This document shows, piece after piece, positions 25,124-35,146 of a stretch of 64,000 nucleotides of DNA. A program made the translations under genes and the position numbers. This stretch comes from 40CM-4-68-19 sp036513415 (lineage in GTDB: Bacteria > Myxococcota > Myxococcia > Myxococcales > 40CM-4-68-19), in the NCBI GenBank assembly GCA_036513415.1, contig DATBZA010000137.1, positions 1-64,000 of the forward strand, read 5' to 3'. The notes under the pieces are model-generated. The model made no database searches. It was not told the DNA's origin and worked only from the letters and a program-made list of their open reading frames with translations. Position 1 is the first letter of the stretch. Every line of letters begins with the position of its first letter.

Positions 25124-25795
25124 CTACTGCTGGGGGAGGTTGGCCGGGATCCGCATCTTGTCCTTGTTGGCGACGATCAGGTTCAGCACGCCGACCGACG
25201 TCTCGTTGATGTCGTCGATCATGTGTTGCGTGCGGCCCTGCAGGAGCGAGAACGCCACCAGGGCCGGGATCGCCACGATCAGGCCGAAGGCAGTGCAGTT
25301 CATCGCTTCCGCGATGCCGTCAGACAGGACCCGCGCCTTCTCGGACGCATCCACTCCCGCCACGCCGGCGAAGCACTGGATGAGGCCGATGATGGTGCCG
25401 AGCAGGCCGACCAGGGTGGCGACGTTGCCGATCATCGCCAGGTAGCCGGTGCGCTTCTCGATCCGCGGCATCTCGCGGAGGGAGGCCTCGTCCATCGCGG
25501 CCTGCACCTCGTCCTCGCCCTTGGGGACGTTGATCAGGCCCGCCTTCACGATGTTGGTGAGCGGCGTCGCCTTCTGGCCGGCGGTGTAGCTGATCGCCTT
25601 GTCCAGATCGCCGTTGAAGATGTGGGTCTTCAGCCCGCGCAGGAACTGTTCCTTGTCCACGCTGGCGGAGAAGAAGAGGACCTGGATGCGGTCGATGACG
25701 ACTGCGATCGCGAACACCAGGCAGATCGCGATCGGGTACATGCCGAAGCCGCCGCCCTTCCAGTGCTGCGCGACCGTCTCGAAAATCGGGCTCAT
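25124..25795 (-). CDS. MotA/TolQ/ExbB proton channel family protein
   Basis: A 223-residue protein with three transmembrane helices (about 19-40, 121-145 and 165-190) and a large cytoplasmic loop between the first two. The signature LVGLLGTIIGLIQCF (near 128-142) and MNCTAFGLIVAIPAL (near 164-178) are those of ExbB/TolQ. With the two downstream ExbD proteins it should form a proton-driven stator at the inner membrane. No tonB, tolA, tolB or pal is adjacent, so the machine it powers is not revealed. Confidence 0.9.
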   Translation of the reverse strand: MSPIFETVAQHWKGGGFGMYPIAICLVFAIAVVIDRIQVLFFSASVDKEQFLRGLKTHIFNGDLDKAISYTAGQKATPLTNIVKAGLINVPKGEDEVQAAMDEASLREMPRIEKRTGYLAMIGNVATLVGLLGTIIGLIQCFAGVAGVDASEKARVLSDGIAEAMNCTAFGLIVAIPALVAFSLLQGRTQHMIDDINETSVGVLNLIVANKDKMRIPANLPQQ

Positions 25796-26031
25796 TTTGT
25801 TTTCGTCCTCTGCCGAAAAGAGTTCAAAACCAACCTTGGCGGACGGGTGCCGCCCCCCTCCCGCCCAGCCTCACCCGAGCCACCCTGGCCCGCCCGAGCA
25901 ATCTGGGTGCCGCTCTCCGAATCGGCAATCGGGCGCCTGCTCCCGCTCCCCCGCGTGGTTCGTGCGGAACGGCGGTAGCAGGGACCGGGCCAGCCGCCGC
26001 CGTTTGCGCTGTGTTAGGGTTCGGCGTTCCG

Positions 26032-27795
26032 ATGGCGCGCGAAGTGACCTTTCCCAGGACGCGGCACGTCGCGCTGTCCGGACCCGAACATGCCGGAGAG
26101 GCGAAAGCGGCGGGAAGCCAGGCGATTCTGGTTCCCATCCGGGTTGCCGAGGGAACCACGGCGCCGGCCGGGGTGCTCTTGCCGCAGCCGCCCGAACCCG
26201 GCGCTCCCGGAGTGCCGGAGAAAGGCGCGCTGCCGGCCGCGGCCCCGGTCCCGGCGCTGGCAGCGGGGACCGGACCCGCCGTGCCTCAGCTAAGAGAGCT
26301 GCCCTGGGTCGTCTCCGTCGATATCGCCGAGCCGGCTGCGGAAGTGGACCGCTGCCACTCGCTGGATGGGAATGCGCTGGCGGTGCGCTGTCCGTCCTCG
26401 CTGGAGGGGCGCGACGCGGCGGGCCTGCTCGCGGGCCGGGCTGCCGTTGTGGGCGACGCGGTGCTGCTCGAGGGGCTGGACCGCTGGTACCGGCTCGGTT
26501 CCGAGGGCGCCGGGTACTGCAAGAGCTGCGGGTTCTCCCTGATGGAGAACCTGCGCGAGACCTTCGGCGACCACCTGGAGCCCTTCGATGCGCTCGAGGC
26601 GCTGCGTTCCTCGGCGCTGCCCATGCGCGAGCGGCCCTTCGCGCGCCAGAAGGAAGCGCTCCGGTTGTCGGAAGCGCTGGAGGCCGGAAAACGCGCGGTC
26701 CTGCGCGCGCGGGACGAAGCGCGGCGGAAGCGGAGCGTGGAGATCGGCGTGCTCGGACGCGTCGGGACGCTCAACGGCCTGGCGCTCGAGCTGTGCCGTC
26801 ATCTCGACGGTCTCGTCTTCGAGCTGACCACTGGAGACGCCTACGCGGCCCTTCTTCCGCTCCTGGCGGCGCGGGCCGCTCTCGGCCAGCGGCCCGCGAT
26901 TGCGTTGCTCTCGGGCACCGTCAACGCGGCGCAGGTCAAGCTCTATGCGGCGCTCGCGACGGCGTGCGACGCGGATCTGCTGCTGGCGGACGATGCCCCC
27001 GCCGAGGCGCGCGCCGCCCTGGCCGAGCACCGGCAGTTCCTCTCCCTCGTCCGCGAGCGATACCGGCCCTCCGCGCCGCTGTTCGATGCGGAGGTCCTGC
27101 TCTCGCCGATCTGCGATCACTGGACCGCAGGCGGGCACCAGCGCGCGGCGGCGACGGCGGTCGCGGCGCTGGCGAAGGCGCAGCAGCAGCCCGCGGTGCG
27201 CCTCGACCTGGCGGGCGGCGTCCGCGCGCGGCTCCTGGTGCTGGCCGGCGCGGCCGCGATCCCCGCCCCCGACGCCGCGGCGGCTCGAAAGTACGTCGAG
27301 GGCGGAGGAGACATCCTGCTGCTCGGCAAGTGCATGCCGGTCGACGAGGAAGGGCGGGTCGGCGACCCGGTATTCCCGGAGGTGAAGTCGGGCCTCGAGC
27401 CGGTGGGGGAGGGGCGCGTATTCGCGCTGGACGACGGCGCCCAGGAAGCCGCCATCTCCCGCGCCTTGCGAGAGCTTTCCGGCCGCGGGCGGGCACAGGT
27501 CACGCTCACGGGGCGGGGACGGCTCCTCGCCCGCGCCTACCTGGATCCGGAGCGGAAGCTCGACGTCCATTTCGTCAACCTGGATCTGCAGAATGACGCG
27601 GTGGTCCCCGCCCAGGGAGTGCAGGTGACCATCGCGGGCCAGGCCGCGGGCGGCGGCCGGGCGGCGTACTGGTTCGCGCCGGAGCGCAGCGGCGGCAAGG
27701 ACGGCGAGCGCATTCCGCTCAATCCTTCGGGGTTCTCGGTGTCGACCATCCTGCCCAGCGTGCACTCCTACGCTCTGCTCGCCGTGCCGCGCTGA
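26032..27795 (+). CDS. Unknown protein with glycosidase-like C-terminal half
   Basis: A 587-residue protein I cannot name. Residues 1-100 are variable and Pro/Ala-rich. Residues 120-380 look like part of an alpha/beta barrel (YCKSCGFSLMENLRETFGD; VEIGVLGRVGTLNGLALE). Residues 400-450 resemble the GATase-like domain of family 42-type glycosidases (ARLLVLAGAAAIPAPDAAAA, VEGGGDILLLG), and a final beta domain has DVHFVNLDL and SYALLAV. Catalytic acids are not obvious. ATG at 26032 is preferred over a GTG seven codons upstream. It ends 4 bp before the convergent kinase gene. Confidence 0.55.
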   Translation: MAREVTFPRTRHVALSGPEHAGEAKAAGSQAILVPIRVAEGTTAPAGVLLPQPPEPGAPGVPEKGALPAAAPVPALAAGTGPAVPQLRELPWVVSVDIAEPAAEVDRCHSLDGNALAVRCPSSLEGRDAAGLLAGRAAVVGDAVLLEGLDRWYRLGSEGAGYCKSCGFSLMENLRETFGDHLEPFDALEALRSSALPMRERPFARQKEALRLSEALEAGKRAVLRARDEARRKRSVEIGVLGRVGTLNGLALELCRHLDGLVFELTTGDAYAALLPLLAARAALGQRPAIALLSGTVNAAQVKLYAALATACDADLLLADDAPAEARAALAEHRQFLSLVRERYRPSAPLFDAEVLLSPICDHWTAGGHQRAAATAVAALAKAQQQPAVRLDLAGGVRARLLVLAGAAAIPAPDAAAARKYVEGGGDILLLGKCMPVDEEGRVGDPVFPEVKSGLEPVGEGRVFALDDGAQEAAISRALRELSGRGRAQVTLTGRGRLLARAYLDPERKLDVHFVNLDLQNDAVVPAQGVQVTIAGQAAGGGRAAYWFAPERSGGKDGERIPLNPSGFSVSTILPSVHSYALLAVPR

Positions 27796-27799
27796 AGCG

Positions 27800-29719
<1,920 letters not shown>

Positions 29720-29761
29720 CGGGTCGCTCTCTCGTCCCCCTGCCGGCGAGTCTACCGCGAG

Positions 29762-30931
29762 TCAGCTCGTCCCACGAAACGCCGACAGAGCGGCCGCCAT
29801 CACTTCCTTCACCGCGACGCCCTGGCGCTCGGCCGCTTGCCTGCAGTCCTCGAACTCGGGAGCGGCGCTCAGGACCTTTCCCGAAAGCCGGCCGATCTTG
29901 ACGCGCACCTTTCCATACGCCGTCTCGACCTCGACCAGCTCCCGATCGAGAACGCGCCGCTCGATCCGCGTGGCCCGGATTCCCAAGGTGCTGGTTTGCT
30001 TGAAGATTTCCGCTTCCACCGCCGCGCGTGCGGCCTCCGGGACCAGCGCCCCGAACAGGTGCCCGGGGCGTCCCTTCTTCATGGTGACGGGCGCCACCCA
30101 GGCATCCAGCGCCCCGGCGGCGAGGACCGACTCGAGCGCGACGGCGACGAGTTGCGGCGAGAGATCGTCCAGGTTCGCTTCCAGGATCCACGACCCCTCG
30201 CGGTCGCACGCCGCCGCGGGGCGGCCCAGCACCGCCCTCAGCAAATTCGGCGCGTCCTCCCAGCGCCGGGTGCCGGCGCCATATCCGATGCGATCGATGG
30301 TGAGCTGCGGGATCGCCAAGGCCTCCTCGGTCCAGGCGGCAAGGATCGCCGCGCCCGTCGGCGTGGTCCGTTCGCCCGGCCCGCTGGGCCGGATCGTTCG
30401 CCCCCGCAGCAGCTCCAGCGTCGCCGGCGCGGGGAGCGGGATCGTGCCGTGGGCGCTCTGCTCCAGGCCGCCACCGGAAGGCGGAGGGAGGGCGACGATG
30501 CGCTCGGGCGCGAGCGCGTCCAACAGCAGCGCCGCACCGACCACGTCCACGATCGAGTCGATCGCGCCCACCTCATGGAATTCGACGTCCTCCGGGTCGA
30601 CACCGTGGATCCGTGCCTCCGCCTTGGCCAGGAGCGCGAATCCGGACTGCGCCAGCTCCGCTGCGCGCGGTGGAAGACGCGCCCGAGCGATCAGGTCCCG
30701 GATGTACCGCCACGGCCGGTGGACGTGCTGGTCCGGGGCCCCGCGCACCCCGACGTGCAAGGCGCGGATTCCCTGGACCTCGACCTCGTGGGCTTCCACC
30801 GAGACGCCCGACAGCCCGAGCCGGCGCAGGCCGTCGTCGAGCGCCGCACGCGGCGCCCCGAGGTGCAGGAGGGCGGCGATGGTCATGTCGCCGGCCATCC
30901 CGCCGATGGGCTCGAGGACCAGCGTGCTCAC
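29762..30931 (-). CDS. larC: Nickel-pincer cofactor biosynthesis protein LarC
   Basis: A 389-residue protein of the LarC (DUF111) family, which inserts nickel into the pyridinium dithiocarboxylate cofactor of lactate racemase and related enzymes. Visible motifs: LEPIGGMAGDMTIAALLHLG at residues 5-24, EFHEVGAIDSIVDVVGAALL near 115-134, and TPTGAAILA near 175. The GTG start overlaps the larB stop (GTGA). LarC is often made by a programmed frameshift from two frames in lactobacilli; here it is one continuous frame. No larE or larA is in the window. Confidence 0.92.
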   Translation of the reverse strand: MSTLVLEPIGGMAGDMTIAALLHLGAPRAALDDGLRRLGLSGVSVEAHEVEVQGIRALHVGVRGAPDQHVHRPWRYIRDLIARARLPPRAAELAQSGFALLAKAEARIHGVDPEDVEFHEVGAIDSIVDVVGAALLLDALAPERIVALPPPSGGGLEQSAHGTIPLPAPATLELLRGRTIRPSGPGERTTPTGAAILAAWTEEALAIPQLTIDRIGYGAGTRRWEDAPNLLRAVLGRPAAACDREGSWILEANLDDLSPQLVAVALESVLAAGALDAWVAPVTMKKGRPGHLFGALVPEAARAAVEAEIFKQTSTLGIRATRIERRVLDRELVEVETAYGKVRVKIGRLSGKVLSAAPEFEDCRQAAERQGVAVKEVMAAALSAFRGTS

Positions 30932-31719
30932 GTGGCGCGGGCCTCGCGGGCGCGGCTCGCGGCGTGCGCCTGCCGCGCGATCAGCGCAGCGACGAACCCC
31001 GCGCTGAACCCGTTGTCGATGTTGACCACGCTCACGTTGGGCGCGCAGGAGTTGAGCATCGCGAGCAGCGCGGCGATCCCGCCCAGGGAGGCCCCGTAGC
31101 CGACGCTGGTCGGCACCGCGATCACTGGCCGCGCGACCAGTCCACCCACCACCGAAGGAAGCGCGCCCTCCATGCCTGCACAGACCACCAGCGCGTCCGC
31201 CTGGCGCAAGGCCGGAGCGTTCCGCAGCAGCCGGTGCAGTCCGGAGATCCCCACGTCGTAGACCCGCTCCACCTGGGCGCCGACCACGTACGCCGTCGCG
31301 CACGCCTCCTCCGCAACGGGAATGTCCGTGGTGCCGGCGCAGACCACCGCGACGAGACCTTCGCGAGGTGGCGTGCCCGCGGCAGCCGGAGCGGTGAAGG
31401 CGCGGGAGACCGGGTCGTAGCGCCCTTTCGGCGCGGCGGCGAGCGCGGCGGCTTCCGCTTCCGGCGCCATCCGCGTCACCAGCACCGCCTGCCCCAGCGA
31501 CACCAGCCTCTGGACGAGGGCGCCGATCTGCTCCGGGCGCTTGCGCTCGCCGAAGACCACTTCGGGGACGCCCATGCGCAGCGCCCGCTCGCCGTCGAGC
31601 TGGGCGAAGTCGGCGATCTGCTGCACGGGAAGCTCGCCCAGGCGGCGGGCCGCCTCCTCCACGGAGACCTCGCCCGCTTTCACCTGCTCGAGGAACCTCA
31701 GCAGCGCCCGCGCGTCCAT
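30928..31719 (-). CDS. larB: Nickel-pincer cofactor biosynthesis protein LarB
   Basis: A 263-residue protein of the LarB family, which carboxylates and hydrolyses nicotinic acid adenine dinucleotide to start nickel-pincer cofactor synthesis. The C-terminal half matches the AIR-carboxylase-like fold: VVCAGTTDIPVAEEA (about 127-141), DVGISGLHRLL near 157, VCAGMEGALPSVVGGL near 177, and NIDNGFSAGF near 233. It is followed by larC in a 4-bp overlap. The sulfur-inserting partner LarE must be encoded elsewhere. Confidence 0.92.
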   Translation of the reverse strand: MDARALLRFLEQVKAGEVSVEEAARRLGELPVQQIADFAQLDGERALRMGVPEVVFGERKRPEQIGALVQRLVSLGQAVLVTRMAPEAEAAALAAAPKGRYDPVSRAFTAPAAAGTPPREGLVAVVCAGTTDIPVAEEACATAYVVGAQVERVYDVGISGLHRLLRNAPALRQADALVVCAGMEGALPSVVGGLVARPVIAVPTSVGYGASLGGIAALLAMLNSCAPNVSVVNIDNGFSAGFVAALIARQAHAASRAREARAT

Positions 31720-31732
31720 CGCGGGCGATCTA

Positions 31733-32347
31733 TCACACGACGCCGAGCATCGAGAGAAGGCGCGAGAGCGATTCGTCTACCGGCGCCGCGACGATGCGGC
31801 CGGCGTTCCGGACGCCGGGCAGCCGCAGATCCGTCACCAGGAGCAACGCCGAGTCGAGATCGCCGAACGCCGCCTGCAACGTGTGCGAGAGGCTGCCGTC
31901 GCCCACGTGAGGGATCGACGGCACCAGGGTGAGCCCGACCGCTGCCGCTACGCCGCCCACGTAGCTCGAGACGACGATGTTCGACATCTCCGCCAGCGCG
32001 CTGGTGTACAGCGTCGGCTGCTGGGTCGCGTCGCCGGGCGACCCGAGCAGGAGGCCGCCCATCAGCGTCGCTCCCTCCTGGCTCACGTGCATCATCCAAC
32101 GCAGGCGCGCGCCGCCCTCGACCTCGAAATGGACGGAGAACGCGGCGCCGTCCGGCTGCAGCACGCGCTCGACACCGCCCTTCGGCGCTACCTGTGCCCG
32201 CGGCTGGGCGGCCTCGACGAAGGTGCCCAGGAGCCTTCCTAGCGAACGCGCGGCGTCCGCCGAGCCGAACTGGGCCAGCTGGCGCAACGCCTCCATCTGC
32301 TGTGGAGTCAGCTCGAGCGGGCTGAGGGGGCGGCCTTGCACCGTCAT
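31733..32347 (-). CDS. CheC-like chemotaxis phosphatase
   Basis: A 204-residue protein with the CheC/CheX/FliY-type phosphatase motif: Glu120 and Asn123 in SALAEMSN, with Pro143 about 20 residues later. Only one such active site is clear. An N-terminal helix (about 14-48) precedes it. These enzymes remove phosphate from CheY. The ATG overlaps the cheA stop (ATGA), placing it as the last gene of the chemosensory operon, where it would end the signal in the absence of CheZ. Confidence 0.7.
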   Translation of the reverse strand: MTVQGRPLSPLELTPQQMEALRQLAQFGSADAARSLGRLLGTFVEAAQPRAQVAPKGGVERVLQPDGAAFSVHFEVEGGARLRWMMHVSQEGATLMGGLLLGSPGDATQQPTLYTSALAEMSNIVVSSYVGGVAAAVGLTLVPSIPHVGDGSLSHTLQAAFGDLDSALLLVTDLRLPGVRNAGRIVAAPVDESLSRLLSMLGVV

Positions 32348-34347
32348 GCCGCACCCCGGAGGCGCTGCGCCGACTCGGCGAGCTCATGGAGGCCGCGGGG
32401 ATCGAGGACGAGCAGCGGCCGGCCGTTGCCGAGGACCGTGGTGCCCGCCAGGCCGCGGACCCGATCGAGCGGCGGAAAGAGCGGCTTGAGGACCGCCTCC
32501 TCCTGCCCGACCAGCCGGTCGACGGAAAGCGCGAAGGTGATGCCGTCCACTTCCAGGACTGCGAACGGCCTTGGGCCTGGAGGGGCGAGCGAGGGAAGTC
32601 CGAAGAGCTTGGCCAGGGAGTAGGCCCGCACCAGCTGACCCATCACCGCCAGCGAGCGCGCCTCGAATCCTTCGCCGCCGCGGGCCGAGAGGTCGTATTC
32701 AGTGGTGGCGATGATGCGCGTCATGGGCAGGCCGTACATCTCGCCGCCCACCTGCACCAGGAGCAGGTTCGCCATTGAAACGCTCAGCGGGAGCTCGAGC
32801 GTGAACCGCGATCCTTTTCCCGGAGCGGAGCGGAGGCCGATCTTGCCGCCCAATGCTTCCACCGCGGCCTTCACCGCGTCGAGCCCCACGCCGCGTCCGG
32901 AGAGATCGGTGGCTTCCGCCCGGGTGGAGAGCCCGGGCAGGAAGGCCAGCTCGTAGCTCTGCTGCTCGCTGAGCTCCGCCACCTTCTCCGACGAGAGCAG
33001 CCCCATGTCGATGGCGCGCCGGCGCAGCCGGGCGGCGTCGAAGCCGGCGCCGTCATCGCTCACCTCGACCAGCACCTTGTCGCGTTCCCGCCGCGCCGTC
33101 AGGACCAGGAGGCCGCGTCCGGACTTGCCCACCGCGATCCGCTGCGCGCCGGTCTCCAGCCCGTGGTCGACGGCATTGCGGACCAGGTGCGTGAGCGGAT
33201 CGCCCAGCGCCTCGATCACCGTGCGGTCCAGCTCGACCTCCCCGCCCTGCACCTCCAGCTCCACTTCCTTCCCCAGCCGGTGGGCGAGGTCGCGGATCGC
33301 GCGCGGCAGCCGTTCGGTCAGCGAGGAAAACGGCGTGAGCCTCGCGTTCATCACCCGTCCGTGCAGGTCCCGCGCCGTGCGGCGCAATCGGTCGATCTCC
33401 GACTCGAACTGCGCAGCCGCGTTCTCGGGAAGCAGCCGCGCCGCCTCGCGAAGACGGGCGATGCCATGCAGCACCTCCGCGGCCTGGTCGAGGAGCTGAT
33501 CGAGCGCATGCGCGCGCACGCGCACGGTCGCCTCCGCGCGTTGATCCTCGGAGCCCGTCGCCTCCGGAATCGCCAGGAGCGCGGTAGAAGGCGGCGGAGC
33601 CTGCGCCTCGGCGACGGGCGCGTTCGCGACGGGCGCTACGCGGACCTCGACCTCCTCCACTTCGGGAATCCCATCGAAGAGCCCCCGGACCTCTTCCACG
33701 GAGCGCGCGGTCGCGAGCAACGCGGTCACCCGCGCGCCACCCTTCCTCTGCATCAGCGCGCCGGGCTGCGGCTCCATCTCCAGCAGCGTCCCGGCGAGCT
33801 TCAGCTTGCGTTGCACGATCAAGGCGCGCGCTCCGGGCGCCTGGCAGGACTTCGCCAGCGAGAAGGCGACGTCCAGCCTCGGCAGCGAGGGGTCCGCGAC
33901 CGGCTTCTGCGCGGACTTCGGAGCCGGAGCGGCAGGAGCGAGCTCGGGCAGCGCGCTCGAGGCGCTCGAAAGACGTTCCACCAGTGCGCCGGATTGCTCC
34001 GCCTCGGACGTCGGCGCCTGCTCGGCGCCGGAGGCGCGCCTGACCTGATGAACCAGCGCGTCGGTGGCCTGCAGCAGCAGATCCACCTGCATGCGCTCGG
34101 GCCGGCGGTGCTGCGCCTTCAGCTTGCCGATCAACGTCTCGGCCACGTGGGCGATTTCGACGATGGCCGGCAGACCGATGGTCGCCGCGCTGCCCTTGAC
34201 CGAGTGCACGTGGCGGAAGATCGAGTCCCAGAGCGGACCGCCCGGCGGCTCGTGCTCGATCCGGACCAGCTCGGAAGCCAGCTGCTCGAGGTGCTCCATC
34301 GCTTCCGCGATGAAGGCGTGCAAGTACTTGTGGGGGGCCTCCGCCAT
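32344..34347 (-). CDS. cheA: Chemotaxis histidine kinase CheA
   Basis: A 667-residue kinase. The P1 domain holds FRHVHSVKGSAA with phosphoacceptor His48. A Pro/Ala-rich linker contains a P2-like region (about 180-270). Dimerisation and ATPase domains follow with the N box HLVRNAVDHGLE near 402, G1 DDGAGFD near 448 and G2 GRGVGLD near 505. The C-terminal CheW-like domain runs from about 535 (ANLLLVQVGGEMYGLPM). It phosphorylates CheY in response to the receptor two genes upstream. The gene starts 5 bp after the cheY stop codon. Confidence 0.95.
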   Translation of the reverse strand: MAEAPHKYLHAFIAEAMEHLEQLASELVRIEHEPPGGPLWDSIFRHVHSVKGSAATIGLPAIVEIAHVAETLIGKLKAQHRRPERMQVDLLLQATDALVHQVRRASGAEQAPTSEAEQSGALVERLSSASSALPELAPAAPAPKSAQKPVADPSLPRLDVAFSLAKSCQAPGARALIVQRKLKLAGTLLEMEPQPGALMQRKGGARVTALLATARSVEEVRGLFDGIPEVEEVEVRVAPVANAPVAEAQAPPPSTALLAIPEATGSEDQRAEATVRVRAHALDQLLDQAAEVLHGIARLREAARLLPENAAAQFESEIDRLRRTARDLHGRVMNARLTPFSSLTERLPRAIRDLAHRLGKEVELEVQGGEVELDRTVIEALGDPLTHLVRNAVDHGLETGAQRIAVGKSGRGLLVLTARRERDKVLVEVSDDGAGFDAARLRRRAIDMGLLSSEKVAELSEQQSYELAFLPGLSTRAEATDLSGRGVGLDAVKAAVEALGGKIGLRSAPGKGSRFTLELPLSVSMANLLLVQVGGEMYGLPMTRIIATTEYDLSARGGEGFEARSLAVMGQLVRAYSLAKLFGLPSLAPPGPRPFAVLEVDGITFALSVDRLVGQEEAVLKPLFPPLDRVRGLAGTTVLGNGRPLLVLDPRGLHELAESAQRLRGAA

Positions 34348-34352
34348 GGGGC

Positions 34353-34721
34353 CTACTCGCCGAGCACCTTCTTCACCACCGCCAGGACGTCCTCGCCGCG
34401 GAAGGGCTTGACGATGAAGTCCGTGGCGCCCGCCTCGATCGCCTCCATCACCAGGGACTCCTGCCCGAGGGCGGAGCACATGATCACCACGGCGCCGGGA
34501 TCCTGCTGGACGATCTCGCGCGTCGCGTCGATGCCGGACTTGTACGGCATCACGATGTCCATCGTGACGAGGTCGGGCTTGAGCTCGCGGAAGAGGTTGA
34601 CGGCCTGGACGCCGTCATCTGCCTCGCCGGCGACGGCGAACCCCGCGGTGGTGAAGATGTCGCGCAGCGTGTTGCGCATGAAGAGCGCGTCGTCGACGAT
34701 CAGCACTCGCCTCTGGGGCAT
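34353..34721 (-). CDS. cheY: CheY-like response regulator
   Basis: A 122-residue single receiver domain. The acidic pocket is Asp10/Asp11, the phosphoacceptor Asp55 (LVTMDIVMPY), the switch Ser83 (MCSALG) and the conserved Lys105 (FIVKPF). There is no output domain, so it should act by binding its target when phosphorylated by CheA. It lies between cheW (4 bp away) and cheA. The target (flagellar, pilus or other) is not indicated by the window. Confidence 0.92.
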   Translation of the reverse strand: MPQRRVLIVDDALFMRNTLRDIFTTAGFAVAGEADDGVQAVNLFRELKPDLVTMDIVMPYKSGIDATREIVQQDPGAVVIMCSALGQESLVMEAIEAGATDFIVKPFRGEDVLAVVKKVLGE

Positions 34722-34725
34722 CGGT

Positions 34726-35142
34726 TTACGCCTCCACCAGGTTGTCGATGGCCCGCTGCAGCTGCTCCGGGTCGATCAGCTTCGCCGGGCCCTCGGCGGA
34801 GTCCACCTGCGCGCGCGCCGCACCCGACGGCTCGCTCAACTCCCGTGCTTCGGCCGGGACTTCCTCGATGCCTGCGACCTCGGACACGTAAAGTCCAACG
34901 TCACCCTTCGCCCGCTGCAGCATCACCACCCTGCCTTCCGGCCGCGCCGGCCGCGCCTTCAGTCCGACCAGCGGACCGAGATCGATCAGCGCGGCCACTC
35001 GACCTTGCTGGCTCATCACCCCGAGGAGCGCCGGCGGGGCGCGCGGCACGCGCGAGAGAAAGCCCATCTCCGTCACCCGGCGAACCGCCGAGAGCGGGAG
35101 CGCGTATCGGTTGCCTCCGTGCAGGCAGATGACGGCGCGCAT
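34726..35142 (-). CDS. cheW: CheW-like coupling protein
   Basis: A 138-residue CheW-domain protein that couples receptors to CheA. Its core reads AVICLHGGNRYALPLSAVRRV, then LLGVMSQQGRVAALIDLGPLV and KGDVGLYVSEVAGIEEV. After about residue 100 it departs from a standard CheW with a polar segment and a terminal helix EQLQRAIDNLVEA, so docking may be modified. It starts 4 bp after the receptor stop codon and is followed by cheY. Confidence 0.85.
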   Translation of the reverse strand: MRAVICLHGGNRYALPLSAVRRVTEMGFLSRVPRAPPALLGVMSQQGRVAALIDLGPLVGLKARPARPEGRVVMLQRAKGDVGLYVSEVAGIEEVPAEARELSEPSGAARAQVDSAEGPAKLIDPEQLQRAIDNLVEA

Positions 35143-35146
35143 GTCT

